Origin: Rhodospirillaceae bacterium LM-1
GTDB lineage: Bacteria > Pseudomonadota > Alphaproteobacteria > Rhodospirillales > WMHbin7
Length of the DNA: 64,000 bases
Direction of reading: 5' to 3'
Assembly (NCBI GenBank): GCA_902725215.1
Contig: CACUVI010000012.1
Span: 318,501 to 382,500 of the forward strand
This document shows, piece after piece, positions 8,591 through 17,061 of this stretch. The notes under the pieces were generated by a model. That model had not been told where the DNA came from and made no database searches. It was given only the letters and a program-made list of their open reading frames with translations. The position numbers were made by a program, and so were the translations under genes. Within the stretch, counting starts at the first letter, position 1. Each line of letters begins with the position of its first letter.

Positions 8591-10213
8591 TCAAAGATCG
8601 ACGCTGACGGCCACCGCGCTGGCCAATCGATCGCCTGCATCCTGGCGTTCCACGATCACTTCGTCGGCCCCGGCTCGGGTCAGTTGGCGCCCTTGGGCTT
8701 CGGTGCGGGCGCGCGCCAGAATGCGCAGATTTGGAAACAGGTAGCGCAAGGTGGCGACCAAATGCGTGGCCCCTTCCGCATCGCCAAGGGCGACCACCAG
8801 GGCTTGCGCCTTGGCGATTCCCGCCGCCTCCAGAACGGCAAGGTCGGTGGCGTCGGCGTGAAAGGCCGCCAGTCCGACCGCTTTGGCGTCGACCACCCGG
8901 TGACGCCTGCCTTCGACCGCCAGATAGGGAACGCCGCGTTTGACGAAGCGATCGACAACGCTGCGCCCGACGCGTCCGATGCCCGCCACGATCACATGAT
9001 CTTGCATGCCCAGGGCCGCCCTGACCAGCATGTCGAAACCGGGGGCTTCGTAGGGTTCGAACTTTCTGCCCAGCCAGCCGCCCAGAACAGCCAGAAGCGG
9101 GGTTAGCGCCATGCTGAAGGCCAAGGCCAGCAGCAAAGGTTGCGCCTGGGCCGAGGGCAGCACCTTCAGGCTTTCCGCCAATCCAAACACGACGAAGGCG
9201 AATTCACTGCCCTGCGACAGGATCAGGCTAAGGCGTGCCGCTCCCGTCCAGTTGAAACCGGCCAGTCTGGCAAGCGGCAGTAGCAAAAGAGCCTTTAGCA
9301 CCATTAGGCCGATGGTTAGGCTGGCGATAAGCCAGAAATGTTCGTAGGCCAATTTAAAGTCGATCACCATGCCGACTGACATGAAAAACAAGCCCATCAG
9401 CAAACCGCGGAAGGGCTGGATGGTTTCCATGATGCGGTGACGATGTTCGGTTTCAGCCAGCATCAGTCCGGCGGCGAAAGCGCCCAGCGCCATCGACAAG
9501 CCGCCCCAGGCAACGGTCAGGCCCGTGCCGATCATCACCAGCAAGATGGTGGCGATGAACAGTTCCGCCGTTCTGGATCTGGCCACGATGTGGAACAGCG
9601 GGCGCAGGGCCAGACGCCCCATGACCAGAATAAAGGCCAAGATCCCCACAGCCTTCAAGAAGGCCATGCCCAAAGCGCCCGCCATGGTGCCCGCATGCGC
9701 GCTGAGGACTGGAACCAAAACCAGAAGCGGGCCGATCGCCAGATCCTGGATCAGCAAGATGGCCATGGCGGCGCGGCCGATGCGCGTCGCCAGTTCATGA
9801 CGCTCGGCCAGCAATTGCAGTACGACGGCGGTCGAGGACAGGGCCAGCCCGCCGCCCACCACCAGGGCCGCGCCAAAGCCCAAGCCCGCCTGAAAGCCGA
9901 TGCCGCCCAGAACGACCGAGGTGATCAGGATTTGCAGAAATCCCAGCAGCAGGATTTTCGCACGCATCACCTTTAGGCGTTCGAAGGTCAGTTCCATGCC
10001 GACCGAGAACATCAGCATCATGATGCCCAGTTCGGCCAGATGTTCGACCTCGCTGGCATGGGCCACGACGCCGAATCCGATCGGGCCGATCACCACGCCA
10101 GCCAGCAGATAGCCGACCAGCGGGCTGGCCTTCAGGCGCTCGAAAACCGGCACCACCAAAACGGTGGCGACCAGAAAGACGATCGCTTCGGTCAGTACGG
10201 CATGCAGGCTCAT
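8591..10213 (-). CDS. Kef-type monovalent cation:proton antiporter (CPA2) with TrkA-N domain
   Basis: A 540-residue protein. About 12 hydrophobic segments fill residues 1-390 (Na_H_Exchanger fold), including VGYLLAGVVIGP near residue 33 and the long helix HLAELGIMMLMFSVGMEL. The C-terminal part begins HVIVAGIGRVGRSVVDRF, a Rossmann nucleotide-binding TrkA-N/RCK domain, followed by HADATD and VVALGD. This is the layout of KefB/KefC/YbaL potassium-efflux systems gated by nucleotide or glutathione adducts. No KefF/KefG ancillary protein is next to it. It is divergent from the RuBisCO-like gene with 74 bp between start codons. Confidence 0.87.
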   Translation of the reverse strand: MSLHAVLTEAIVFLVATVLVVPVFERLKASPLVGYLLAGVVIGPIGFGVVAHASEVEHLAELGIMMLMFSVGMELTFERLKVMRAKILLLGFLQILITSVVLGGIGFQAGLGFGAALVVGGGLALSSTAVVLQLLAERHELATRIGRAAMAILLIQDLAIGPLLVLVPVLSAHAGTMAGALGMAFLKAVGILAFILVMGRLALRPLFHIVARSRTAELFIATILLVMIGTGLTVAWGGLSMALGAFAAGLMLAETEHRHRIMETIQPFRGLLMGLFFMSVGMVIDFKLAYEHFWLIASLTIGLMVLKALLLLPLARLAGFNWTGAARLSLILSQGSEFAFVVFGLAESLKVLPSAQAQPLLLALAFSMALTPLLAVLGGWLGRKFEPYEAPGFDMLVRAALGMQDHVIVAGIGRVGRSVVDRFVKRGVPYLAVEGRRHRVVDAKAVGLAAFHADATDLAVLEAAGIAKAQALVVALGDAEGATHLVATLRYLFPNLRILARARTEAQGRQLTRAGADEVIVERQDAGDRLASAVAVSVDL

Positions 10214-10287
10214 GAATACCCCGGATCAGGACGCTTCATGTAATATGGCCTTGCAAGAGCCATCTGTCATCGTCACATTGCCGCCTT

Positions 10288-11370
10288 ATGGACCGCATTG
10301 CCGTTTTATATCGCCTGGAATCTCCCGCCTGCGAGATCGAGGCCCGCGCCCAAGCGCTGGCCATCGAACAAAGCGTCGAGATGCCGCTGGCCGCCATCCG
10401 CGCCCCCGGTGTGCTGAAGGACGTGGTTGGGCGTGTTGACAGCATCGAAGCAGACGGCGACGGCTTCTTTCTGGTGCGCATCGGGCTGGCGCTTGAAACC
10501 ATGGGGCGTGATATCGGCCAATTGCTGAACATGCTGTTCGGCAATTCCTCGATCCTTGACCATGTGCGCCTTCTGGACGCCGACTTTTCCCAGGACTTGC
10601 TGAAGCACTATGGCGGCCCGCGTTTTGGGGTTCTGGGCCTGCGAGAAAAGCTGCAGGCCTTTGATCGCCCCCTGACCGCGACCGCCATCAAGCCCCAGGG
10701 GCTGGCGTCGCAGGATTTGGCCGCCCTTTGCGCCGTATTTTCGCAAGCCGGGATCGACATCATCAAGGACGATCACGGCATGGGCGACCAAAGCTACGCG
10801 CCCTTTGCAATAAGGGTCGCCGCCTGCCAGAAGGCGGTGGCTGGCAGCCGAACGCTGTATGCGCCGCATCTGACCGGCGGGCCGAAAGCCTTGGCCGAGC
10901 AGTTGCGCGTCGTCGAGGGCGAGGGCGTTGGCATGGTCATGGTTTCGCCCATGCTGATGGGTCTGCCGGTGGTGCAGGAACTGGTGGCCCTGCATCTGAA
11001 GGTGCCCGTGCTGGCCCATCCCGCCATGGCGGGTGCGGCGCGCATCGCGCCGCCTTTGTTGCTGGGCAAGCTGTTTCGCATGATCGGCGCCGACGCCCTG
11101 GTCTATCCCAATCATGGCGGACGTTTCGGCTATTCCCCCAAGACCTGCCAAGGCCTTGTCGATGCCGCCAAGGGAGAGTGGGGCGGCATGAAGCCCGCCC
11201 TGCCGGTGCCCGCGGGCGGCATGACCCTGGCCCGCGTGCCCGAGATGCTGCGTTTCTATGGCCAGGATGTCATCTTGCTGATCGGCGGCGCGCTTTTGAT
11301 GGCGGGCGACCGGTTGCTTGAAGAATCCCGCGCTTTCGTTTCAGCCGTTGCAGGAAAGGACGCCCCATGA
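10288..11370 (+). CDS. RuBisCO-like protein (form IV), probable 5-methylthioribulose-1-phosphate isomerase
   Basis: This 360-residue protein has the RuBisCO large-subunit barrel without true RuBisCO residues. The active-site loop TAIKPQG carries K135, and the carbamylation loop reads IIKDDHG (K160-D161-D162-H163), so the Glu of the canonical K-x-D-E metal site is His. Form I-III proteins are also much longer (about 450 aa). A 4-bp overlap (ATGA) couples it to a cupin gene. In Rhodospirillum rubrum an RLP with a neighbouring cupin turns 5-methylthioribulose-1-P into 1-methylthioxylulose-5-P and then DXP plus methanethiol; I infer the same here. Other RLP activities (enolase, decarboxylase) remain possible. 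CO2 fixation is very unlikely. Confidence 0.8.
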   Translation: MDRIAVLYRLESPACEIEARAQALAIEQSVEMPLAAIRAPGVLKDVVGRVDSIEADGDGFFLVRIGLALETMGRDIGQLLNMLFGNSSILDHVRLLDADFSQDLLKHYGGPRFGVLGLREKLQAFDRPLTATAIKPQGLASQDLAALCAVFSQAGIDIIKDDHGMGDQSYAPFAIRVAACQKAVAGSRTLYAPHLTGGPKALAEQLRVVEGEGVGMVMVSPMLMGLPVVQELVALHLKVPVLAHPAMAGAARIAPPLLLGKLFRMIGADALVYPNHGGRFGYSPKTCQGLVDAAKGEWGGMKPALPVPAGGMTLARVPEMLRFYGQDVILLIGGALLMAGDRLLEESRAFVSAVAGKDAP

Positions 11371-11810
11371 CCCATCCGCCGGTTCGCCGTTTCAAGGATT
11401 TCCGTTGGGACGACACGTCGCTGCTGGCCTATCGCCAAGAAGCGGGCGTGCCCTTCAAGGACGTGACTCGCCAGATATTGTTCGAAGCCCCCGACCTATT
11501 AGGCGAATTGCGCTATTTCGAAGTGGCGGCCCAGGGCTTTTCATCGCTTGAACGCCACGACCATCGCCACGCGGTGGTCATTCTGCGCGGTCATGGCCGA
11601 TGCTTGGTTGGGGATTCGGTTTACGATGTTGGGCCGCTTGACCTCGTTGATATCCCCCCCATGACTTGGCATCAGTTCAAGGCCAGCCAGGGCGAGCCGC
11701 TGGGCTTCCTTTGTCTGGTTAATGTCGAGCGCGACAAGGCCCAACTGCCCAGCGAAACGGACCTAGCCGAGATGCGCGGCAATCCCGTTATCGACGGATT
11801 CCTTGGCTGA
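11367..11810 (+). CDS. Cupin protein, probable methylthioxylulose-5-phosphate sulfur-releasing enzyme
   Basis: A 147-residue single-domain cupin. The metal site shows as the HDHRH cluster at residues 64-68 (cupin motif 1), followed by VVILRGHG, and motif 2 around IPPMTWHQF with the last His near residue 105. The gene overlaps the RuBisCO-like gene by ATGA, implying translational coupling and one pathway. In R. rubrum the cupin next to the RLP releases methanethiol from 1-methylthioxylulose-5-P to give 1-deoxyxylulose-5-P, feeding the isoprenoid pathway. The function here is assigned by this context; the cupin fold alone would not show it. No mtnA, mtnP or dxs gene lies in the window. Confidence 0.75.
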   Translation: MTHPPVRRFKDFRWDDTSLLAYRQEAGVPFKDVTRQILFEAPDLLGELRYFEVAAQGFSSLERHDHRHAVVILRGHGRCLVGDSVYDVGPLDLVDIPPMTWHQFKASQGEPLGFLCLVNVERDKAQLPSETDLAEMRGNPVIDGFLG

Positions 11811-11993
11811 GATCAGCTCAGCGCCCAGCGCGGAATAGCCATACAAAAATTGCACGCACCGGGAAGCCCCCTCTAAACAACTTCTTAACCAATTGATTTG
11901 CCAACACCAAACTTGTCAGTTGCTCATTAAGTTAAAGGAATGTGAATGTCGCCATGAAAGATGTGGTTGAATCGCATCGTAATTGGCTCATAT

Positions 11994-12007
11994 TTGATAC
12001 AGGTCAA
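11994..12007. promoter_or_regulatory. Possible FNR-type box upstream of the RTX gene
   Basis: TTGAT-ACAG-GTCAA matches the FNR consensus TTGAT-N4-ATCAA at nine of ten positions. It lies 92 bp before the chosen start of the giant RTX gene, in the 289-bp gap after the cupin gene. One such match per window is expected by chance, so this is weak. Confidence 0.3.
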
Positions 12008-12099
12008 CCGCGGAACAATTAGCGGCATAAGACCATATGCAAGTTTGCAAAGAATTAGCAGCGAGCTTGAGGGCGCTGCCAAACGGATACGAGGGTGCC

Positions 12100-15000
12100 A
12101 TGGCACGAGCAGGTTCTGCGGGCCAGGAACATATCCCAACTGTGGCGGATAAGGGAGTGGCGCTTAGCGCTCTCTTGCAGACGCACGACGTCCGGCCAGC
12201 GACAGATGCCCAACCCTATATCATCATCGAGGCCAAGCCCGGCCAGCCGGTGGCGGTGCCAGTTGCCGGTTTGATCGAGGGAGCCGAATATGTGCGCTCG
12301 GGTCCCGATCTGATTCTGATCGGCGAAGACGGCACGCGCGTTCTGGTGCGCGACTATTTCGCTAGCGATGATCCCAGCAACCTGATCGGCGACAACGGGG
12401 CCACGATCGACGGCGATCTGGCCTTGAGGCTGGCGGGCAATATGGCGCCCGGCGAATTCGCTCAAGCAAAAGCGGGTGCCGCGGGCCAGTCCATCGGTCG
12501 TGCGGATACGCTAAGCGGCAGCGTGACGGTTGTTCACGCCGACGGCACGAAGGGCGTCCTGAACAAGGGCGACGCAGTTTTCCAGGGCGATGTGTTGCAA
12601 ACGCCCAAGGGCGCTTCGGTCGGCTTGGTCTTCATGGATGGAACCACTTTGGCCCTGGGTGGCAATGGCCGCTTGGTGCTGGATCAGATGGTTTACGACG
12701 CCTCGACCCATACCGGCAAGTCGGCCTTCTCGCTGGTGCAGGGCACCTTCTCATTCGTTTCAGGCGAGATCGCCAAATCGGCGCCCGATGCGGCTTCCTT
12801 GAAGACGCCGGTGGCGACCATCGGCATTCGCGGCACCATGGTGGCGGGCGGCTATACGCCGGAAGCGGGCCTGACGACGGCCTTGCTGTCGGAAACCGGC
12901 GGCAGCGTCGGTGAAATCACGCTCACCAACGCGGCGGGCACGGTCACCAACAACACCGCCAACGGCGCGGTGCATATCGGCAATTTCTTCACCGTGCCTT
13001 CGAACGTGGTCACGGTCAGTGCTTCACAGATTGCCAACAGTTTCCGCGAAGCGTTGAGCCAAACGGCCAACACCTCGTCCAGCAGCAATGCCAGCGGTTC
13101 GGCTCAGCAGATTTTGAATCAGGCCTCTCAGCAACAACCCGCGGCGGGTGCTGCTGGCGCGCCCGGTCAGCAAAGCAGTCCGACCCAGCCGGGCGATGCG
13201 GCGACGCAGCCGGGCGGCGCTGGCGCGCAACAACAAGGTCCTGCGGCGCCCGCGGCCACGGTTGAAGGCGTATTCCAAAGCGGTGCCGCCGGTCAGACGA
13301 GCGGCGCGCAGGCGACGAATGCCGGATTCGCCCAGGCGGCCCAGCAGGCGATCAACCAAGCGCTGCAACAAGGCACCTCGATCGACCAAGCGGTTCAAGC
13401 GGCCATGCAAGCCCATCAGGCCTTCAATCAGGCTGTTGGCCAGGGTGCGACCAACCAACAAGCGTTGAATGCGGCTGGTTTGGCAGCCCAGCAGTCGGGT
13501 GTTTTGACGGGCACGTCTTTTTCAAACGTCACGGGTCCGGTTGTCGATAATACGGTGGTGACCAATGCGCCGCCGCCCGTCATTCAAGTGACGGCCGCTC
13601 CGCCTCCGCCGCCTCCGCCGCCTCCGCCGCCGGTGATTGTATCGGCGCCGCCGCCGCCCGAGCCGGTCATTGTCGTGGCTCCGCCGCCACCACCACCCCC
13701 GCCGCCGCCGCCTGTTGTGACGCAAGTCGTCACGGCGCCCGTGGCGGTTTCCCTGTCAGGCAAGGCGATCGACGGTTACATTTCAGGCGCCACGGTGTTC
13801 CTGGATACCGATAACGACGGCAGCCTGGATGCGGGCGAAATCTGGACCACCACCGACAGCCAGGGCAATTACACGCTGTCCAGCACCAACACCAATGTGC
13901 CGATCGTTTTGTTCGGCGGCACCGACATTTCCACCAATCAGCCTTTGGTCGGAACTTTGAAGGCTCCTTCCGGATCGACGGTGGTGACGCCGTTGACCAC
14001 CATGATGCAGTCGATGATGGCCTCGGGCTTGAGCGAGGCGTCGGCTCAGTCGCAGATTGCGACCTTGCTGGGCATTACCAGCCTGCCAGATTTGAACAGT
14101 TTCGATCCGGTGGCGACGTCTTCCTCTGGAAGCGGTACGGAAGTGACTCAGGCGGCCCAGGTCATGAAGGCTGCCATCCAGGTGCAGAACATGGTAACGG
14201 CCATGAGCGCTTTGATGGTGGGCGCTGGCGGCGTGACGGCGGCAGCGGCGACGGCGGCCATTTTCTCGGCCCTGGCCTCGCAGGCGACGTCATCCAACTC
14301 GGCGGTTGATTTTTCAAGTTCCTCCAACGTTTCTTCGCTGATCGATTCGGTGGCCAGCAATCTGTCCTTGACCGGTAACTCGAATTTGGTGGCGGCCAAG
14401 GCAACCGTTGCCACGGTCATCGCCAATGTGACCTCGGCGGTCAACACCGCCTTCAATGCCGATCCGACGGGCGGCGCCGATCTTCTGACCTCGCTGGCCA
14501 ATGTGGCCACGGTGGCGCAGGGTTCAGCCACCGAAGCGATCACCAATGCGTTCACATCGGGCGATCTCAGCTCCTCGCTGACATCCCTCAACAGCGACTT
14601 CAGCGGCGCCAACCTCACCAATGCCATTTCGTCGGCCAGCAGTGGACTGATCGGCTCTAGCGCTAGCGACACACTTACCGGCACCGGTGGCAGCGACACC
14701 ATCAGCGGTCTGGGCGGTAATGACACGTTGGCCGGCTTGGCGGGCGATGATTCGCTGCTGGGCGGCGAAGGCACGGATACGGCAACCTTTGCGGTGGCGG
14801 GGGCTGGCATTACCTTAAGCCTGGAATCGGGCTCGGTAACCGGCGGAGCTGGCAATGACAGCCTGAGCGGCATTGAAATTGTCATCGGCAGTGGCTATGA
14901 CGATACGCTGACAGGCGGCAGCAGCGCTGACTCGCTTTATGGCGGCGGTGGCAACGACACGCTGATCAGCGGCGATGGCAACGAATATCTTGACGGCGGA

Positions 15001-17061
15001 TCGGGTGCCGACACCATCTATTTCAGCTCTCAGAAAGAAGCTGGAGTCACGGTCAATCTGCTGACTGGAAGCGCAACCGGCGCCTGGGGCAATGACACGC
15101 TGGCTAATTTCGAGATCGTAAGCGCAACCGGCCTTAATGACAGCATCACTGGTTCGTCGAGCGACGATTCGCTCTATGGCTATGGCGGTGCCGATACGCT
15201 GGCCGGAGGCTTGGGCAACGATCTGCTAGATGGCGGCGAAGGCACGGACACGGCTACTTACGCCTCGGCCAGCGGCGCGGTGACGGTCAATCTGAACTAC
15301 GGCTCGGTAACCGGGGCGGCAGGCACGGACAGTCTTAGCAGCGTCGAGATCGTCCTGGGCAGCGACTATAATGACGTCATGACCGGCGGCGCCGGTTCGG
15401 ATTCGCTGCTGGGCGGCTCGGGCAACGACACATTCTATATCGGCACCGGGAACGGCTATTTCGACGGCGGCGCCGGAACGGATACTTTAAGCTTCGCTGG
15501 CCTGGGAAGCCCCATCACGCTGACCCTGTCCAGCAACAGCGTCACCGGAACCAGCATCGGGCTGGATACTTTCGCCAATATCGAAATATTCACCGGCAGC
15601 GATTACGGCGACACGATGGCTGGCGGCACGGGCGACGATACGCTTTCGGGCGGGGCTGGCAATGACACGCTTTCCGGCGGCACGGGCAATGATGTGCTTG
15701 ACGGCGGCGATGGCGACGACATTCTGTATGGCGACAGTTCCTCGTCGATCACCGGCAGCGATGGCACTTTGGTCAATGGGCTGGGAGGTTCGTCGGGCTT
15801 TGGCGAGAATAGCGTGGACCGCGGCGACGATTCGTCCAATTCGCTTGTGAACATCACCTCGATCTTCACGGGCGGCATCAACTTCTTTGGCACCACTTAC
15901 ACGTCGCTGGGCGTCAACACCAACGGACACGTCACCTTCGGCGAGACCTATTCCACCTACAATCCGTTCAGTCTGCCTATGACCAGCGCCAGCCTGCCAG
16001 CCATCCTGGCGGCCTATTTCAATGACGTCGATACGCGCAGCGGCGTCTTGACGGACGATGACATAGGCAATTCGACGGGCAGCAATCTGGTTTGGTACGA
16101 TCTGGATACGACGAACGGCGTCTTTACCGTGACCTGGGACGATGTCGGATATTATTCGTACGGAACCGACGCTTTGAACGCCTTCCAAGTGCAGATTTAC
16201 GACATGGGAGATTCTGGCGATTACGACATCGTCTTCCGCTATGAAGACATCAACTACACTTACAACAACTATGCCCGCGCTGGTTGGTCGGATGGCGCAG
16301 GCGGCGGCAACAACTACGAACTACCGGTCTCTCACAGTTCCGACATGATTGATCTTGAAACCGACGTTGGCAATACCGGCATGCCGGGTCTGTGGACTTG
16401 GTCGTTCAGGGATGGCGTTCTGTCCTCCAGCGGCGACGCGGTTTCCGGCAGCGGCGGCGGTTCCGAAGGCGGCGATGACTCGCTTTCGGGCGGCGGCGGC
16501 AATGACACTCTGTATGGCGGCGTCGGCAATGACAGTATTGATGGCGGCACCGGCAACGACATGCTTTATGGCGGCAACGGAAGCGACACTTTGACCGGCG
16601 GCGGCGGGTCCGACAAGCTGTATGGCGAAGCGGGCGATGACGTGCTGGTCTATCAGTCGGATGCTCTGACCATCAATGGCGGCGACGGCAACGACACGTT
16701 GCTGTTCAGTGGTGCCAGCCTTGACCTTAATTTCACAAGCACCAGCATCTCCTTCAGCAACTTTGAGAAGGTCGATATCACCGGCAGCGGCAACAATACG
16801 CTGAGATTGACGGGGGCGAATCTTCTTAGCATTGCTGAAGATTCCAACGGCCTGCTGTCCGGTTTGGACTATGGCGAGGCGCTAGTTATCGCCGGTGATA
16901 CAGGTGATACGCTGTTGCTGAACGATTTGGGCTGGTCGCAGTCGCAATCCACGGTTTCGTTGAGCGGCGAGAGCTATTCGGTTTACACCAGCAACAGCTA
17001 TGGTGAGAGCGCCACCCTGCTGGTTGATACGAATATCACCGTCACTTCGGGGCTGGCTTAA
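12100..17061 (+). CDS. Giant secreted FecR / RTX-repeat / nidogen-domain protein
   Basis: About 1653 residues, acidic and nearly Cys-free. Order of parts: N-terminal region to ~130; FecR domain (~130-260, with PVATIGIRGTMVAGGY); Gln/Ala-rich linker; two polyproline runs (~500-545); an EF-hand-like stretch DTDNDGSLDAGE (~568-580); an Ala/Ser/Thr-rich helical section; RTX nonapeptides of GGxGxDxLxG type (~855-1210); a nidogen-like domain (~1220-1445, with SLGVNTNGHVTFG and AAYFNDVD); a second RTX block; and a beta-rich C-terminus. RTX repeats bind calcium after type I secretion, so it is probably an adhesin or matrix protein. No T1SS genes are nearby. GAGGGT at 12091 supports the ATG at 12100; an ATG at 12037 is also in frame. 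It converges with clpA, overlapping 4 bp. Confidence 0.85.
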   Translation: MARAGSAGQEHIPTVADKGVALSALLQTHDVRPATDAQPYIIIEAKPGQPVAVPVAGLIEGAEYVRSGPDLILIGEDGTRVLVRDYFASDDPSNLIGDNGATIDGDLALRLAGNMAPGEFAQAKAGAAGQSIGRADTLSGSVTVVHADGTKGVLNKGDAVFQGDVLQTPKGASVGLVFMDGTTLALGGNGRLVLDQMVYDASTHTGKSAFSLVQGTFSFVSGEIAKSAPDAASLKTPVATIGIRGTMVAGGYTPEAGLTTALLSETGGSVGEITLTNAAGTVTNNTANGAVHIGNFFTVPSNVVTVSASQIANSFREALSQTANTSSSSNASGSAQQILNQASQQQPAAGAAGAPGQQSSPTQPGDAATQPGGAGAQQQGPAAPAATVEGVFQSGAAGQTSGAQATNAGFAQAAQQAINQALQQGTSIDQAVQAAMQAHQAFNQAVGQGATNQQALNAAGLAAQQSGVLTGTSFSNVTGPVVDNTVVTNAPPPVIQVTAAPPPPPPPPPPPVIVSAPPPPEPVIVVAPPPPPPPPPPPVVTQVVTAPVAVSLSGKAIDGYISGATVFLDTDNDGSLDAGEIWTTTDSQGNYTLSSTNTNVPIVLFGGTDISTNQPLVGTLKAPSGSTVVTPLTTMMQSMMASGLSEASAQSQIATLLGITSLPDLNSFDPVATSSSGSGTEVTQAAQVMKAAIQVQNMVTAMSALMVGAGGVTAAAATAAIFSALASQATSSNSAVDFSSSSNVSSLIDSVASNLSLTGNSNLVAAKATVATVIANVTSAVNTAFNADPTGGADLLTSLANVATVAQGSATEAITNAFTSGDLSSSLTSLNSDFSGANLTNAISSASSGLIGSSASDTLTGTGGSDTISGLGGNDTLAGLAGDDSLLGGEGTDTATFAVAGAGITLSLESGSVTGGAGNDSLSGIEIVIGSGYDDTLTGGSSADSLYGGGGNDTLISGDGNEYLDGGSGADTIYFSSQKEAGVTVNLLTGSATGAWGNDTLANFEIVSATGLNDSITGSSSDDSLYGYGGADTLAGGLGNDLLDGGEGTDTATYASASGAVTVNLNYGSVTGAAGTDSLSSVEIVLGSDYNDVMTGGAGSDSLLGGSGNDTFYIGTGNGYFDGGAGTDTLSFAGLGSPITLTLSSNSVTGTSIGLDTFANIEIFTGSDYGDTMAGGTGDDTLSGGAGNDTLSGGTGNDVLDGGDGDDILYGDSSSSITGSDGTLVNGLGGSSGFGENSVDRGDDSSNSLVNITSIFTGGINFFGTTYTSLGVNTNGHVTFGETYSTYNPFSLPMTSASLPAILAAYFNDVDTRSGVLTDDDIGNSTGSNLVWYDLDTTNGVFTVTWDDVGYYSYGTDALNAFQVQIYDMGDSGDYDIVFRYEDINYTYNNYARAGWSDGAGGGNNYELPVSHSSDMIDLETDVGNTGMPGLWTWSFRDGVLSSSGDAVSGSGGGSEGGDDSLSGGGGNDTLYGGVGNDSIDGGTGNDMLYGGNGSDTLTGGGGSDKLYGEAGDDVLVYQSDALTINGGDGNDTLLFSGASLDLNFTSTSISFSNFEKVDITGSGNNTLRLTGANLLSIAEDSNGLLSGLDYGEALVIAGDTGDTLLLNDLGWSQSQSTVSLSGESYSVYTSNSYGESATLLVDTNITVTSGLA

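Noticed and set aside
10288-11370. Carbon-fixing RuBisCO
   Set aside because: Length of 360 residues and loss of the K-x-D-E metal ligands (His at the Glu position) exclude form I-III; neighbour is a cupin and not a Calvin-cycle gene.
14660-16640. Repetitive DNA in the giant gene considered as a separate repeat array
   Set aside because: The repeats are in frame and give RTX GGxGxDxLxG nonapeptides; they are protein domains.
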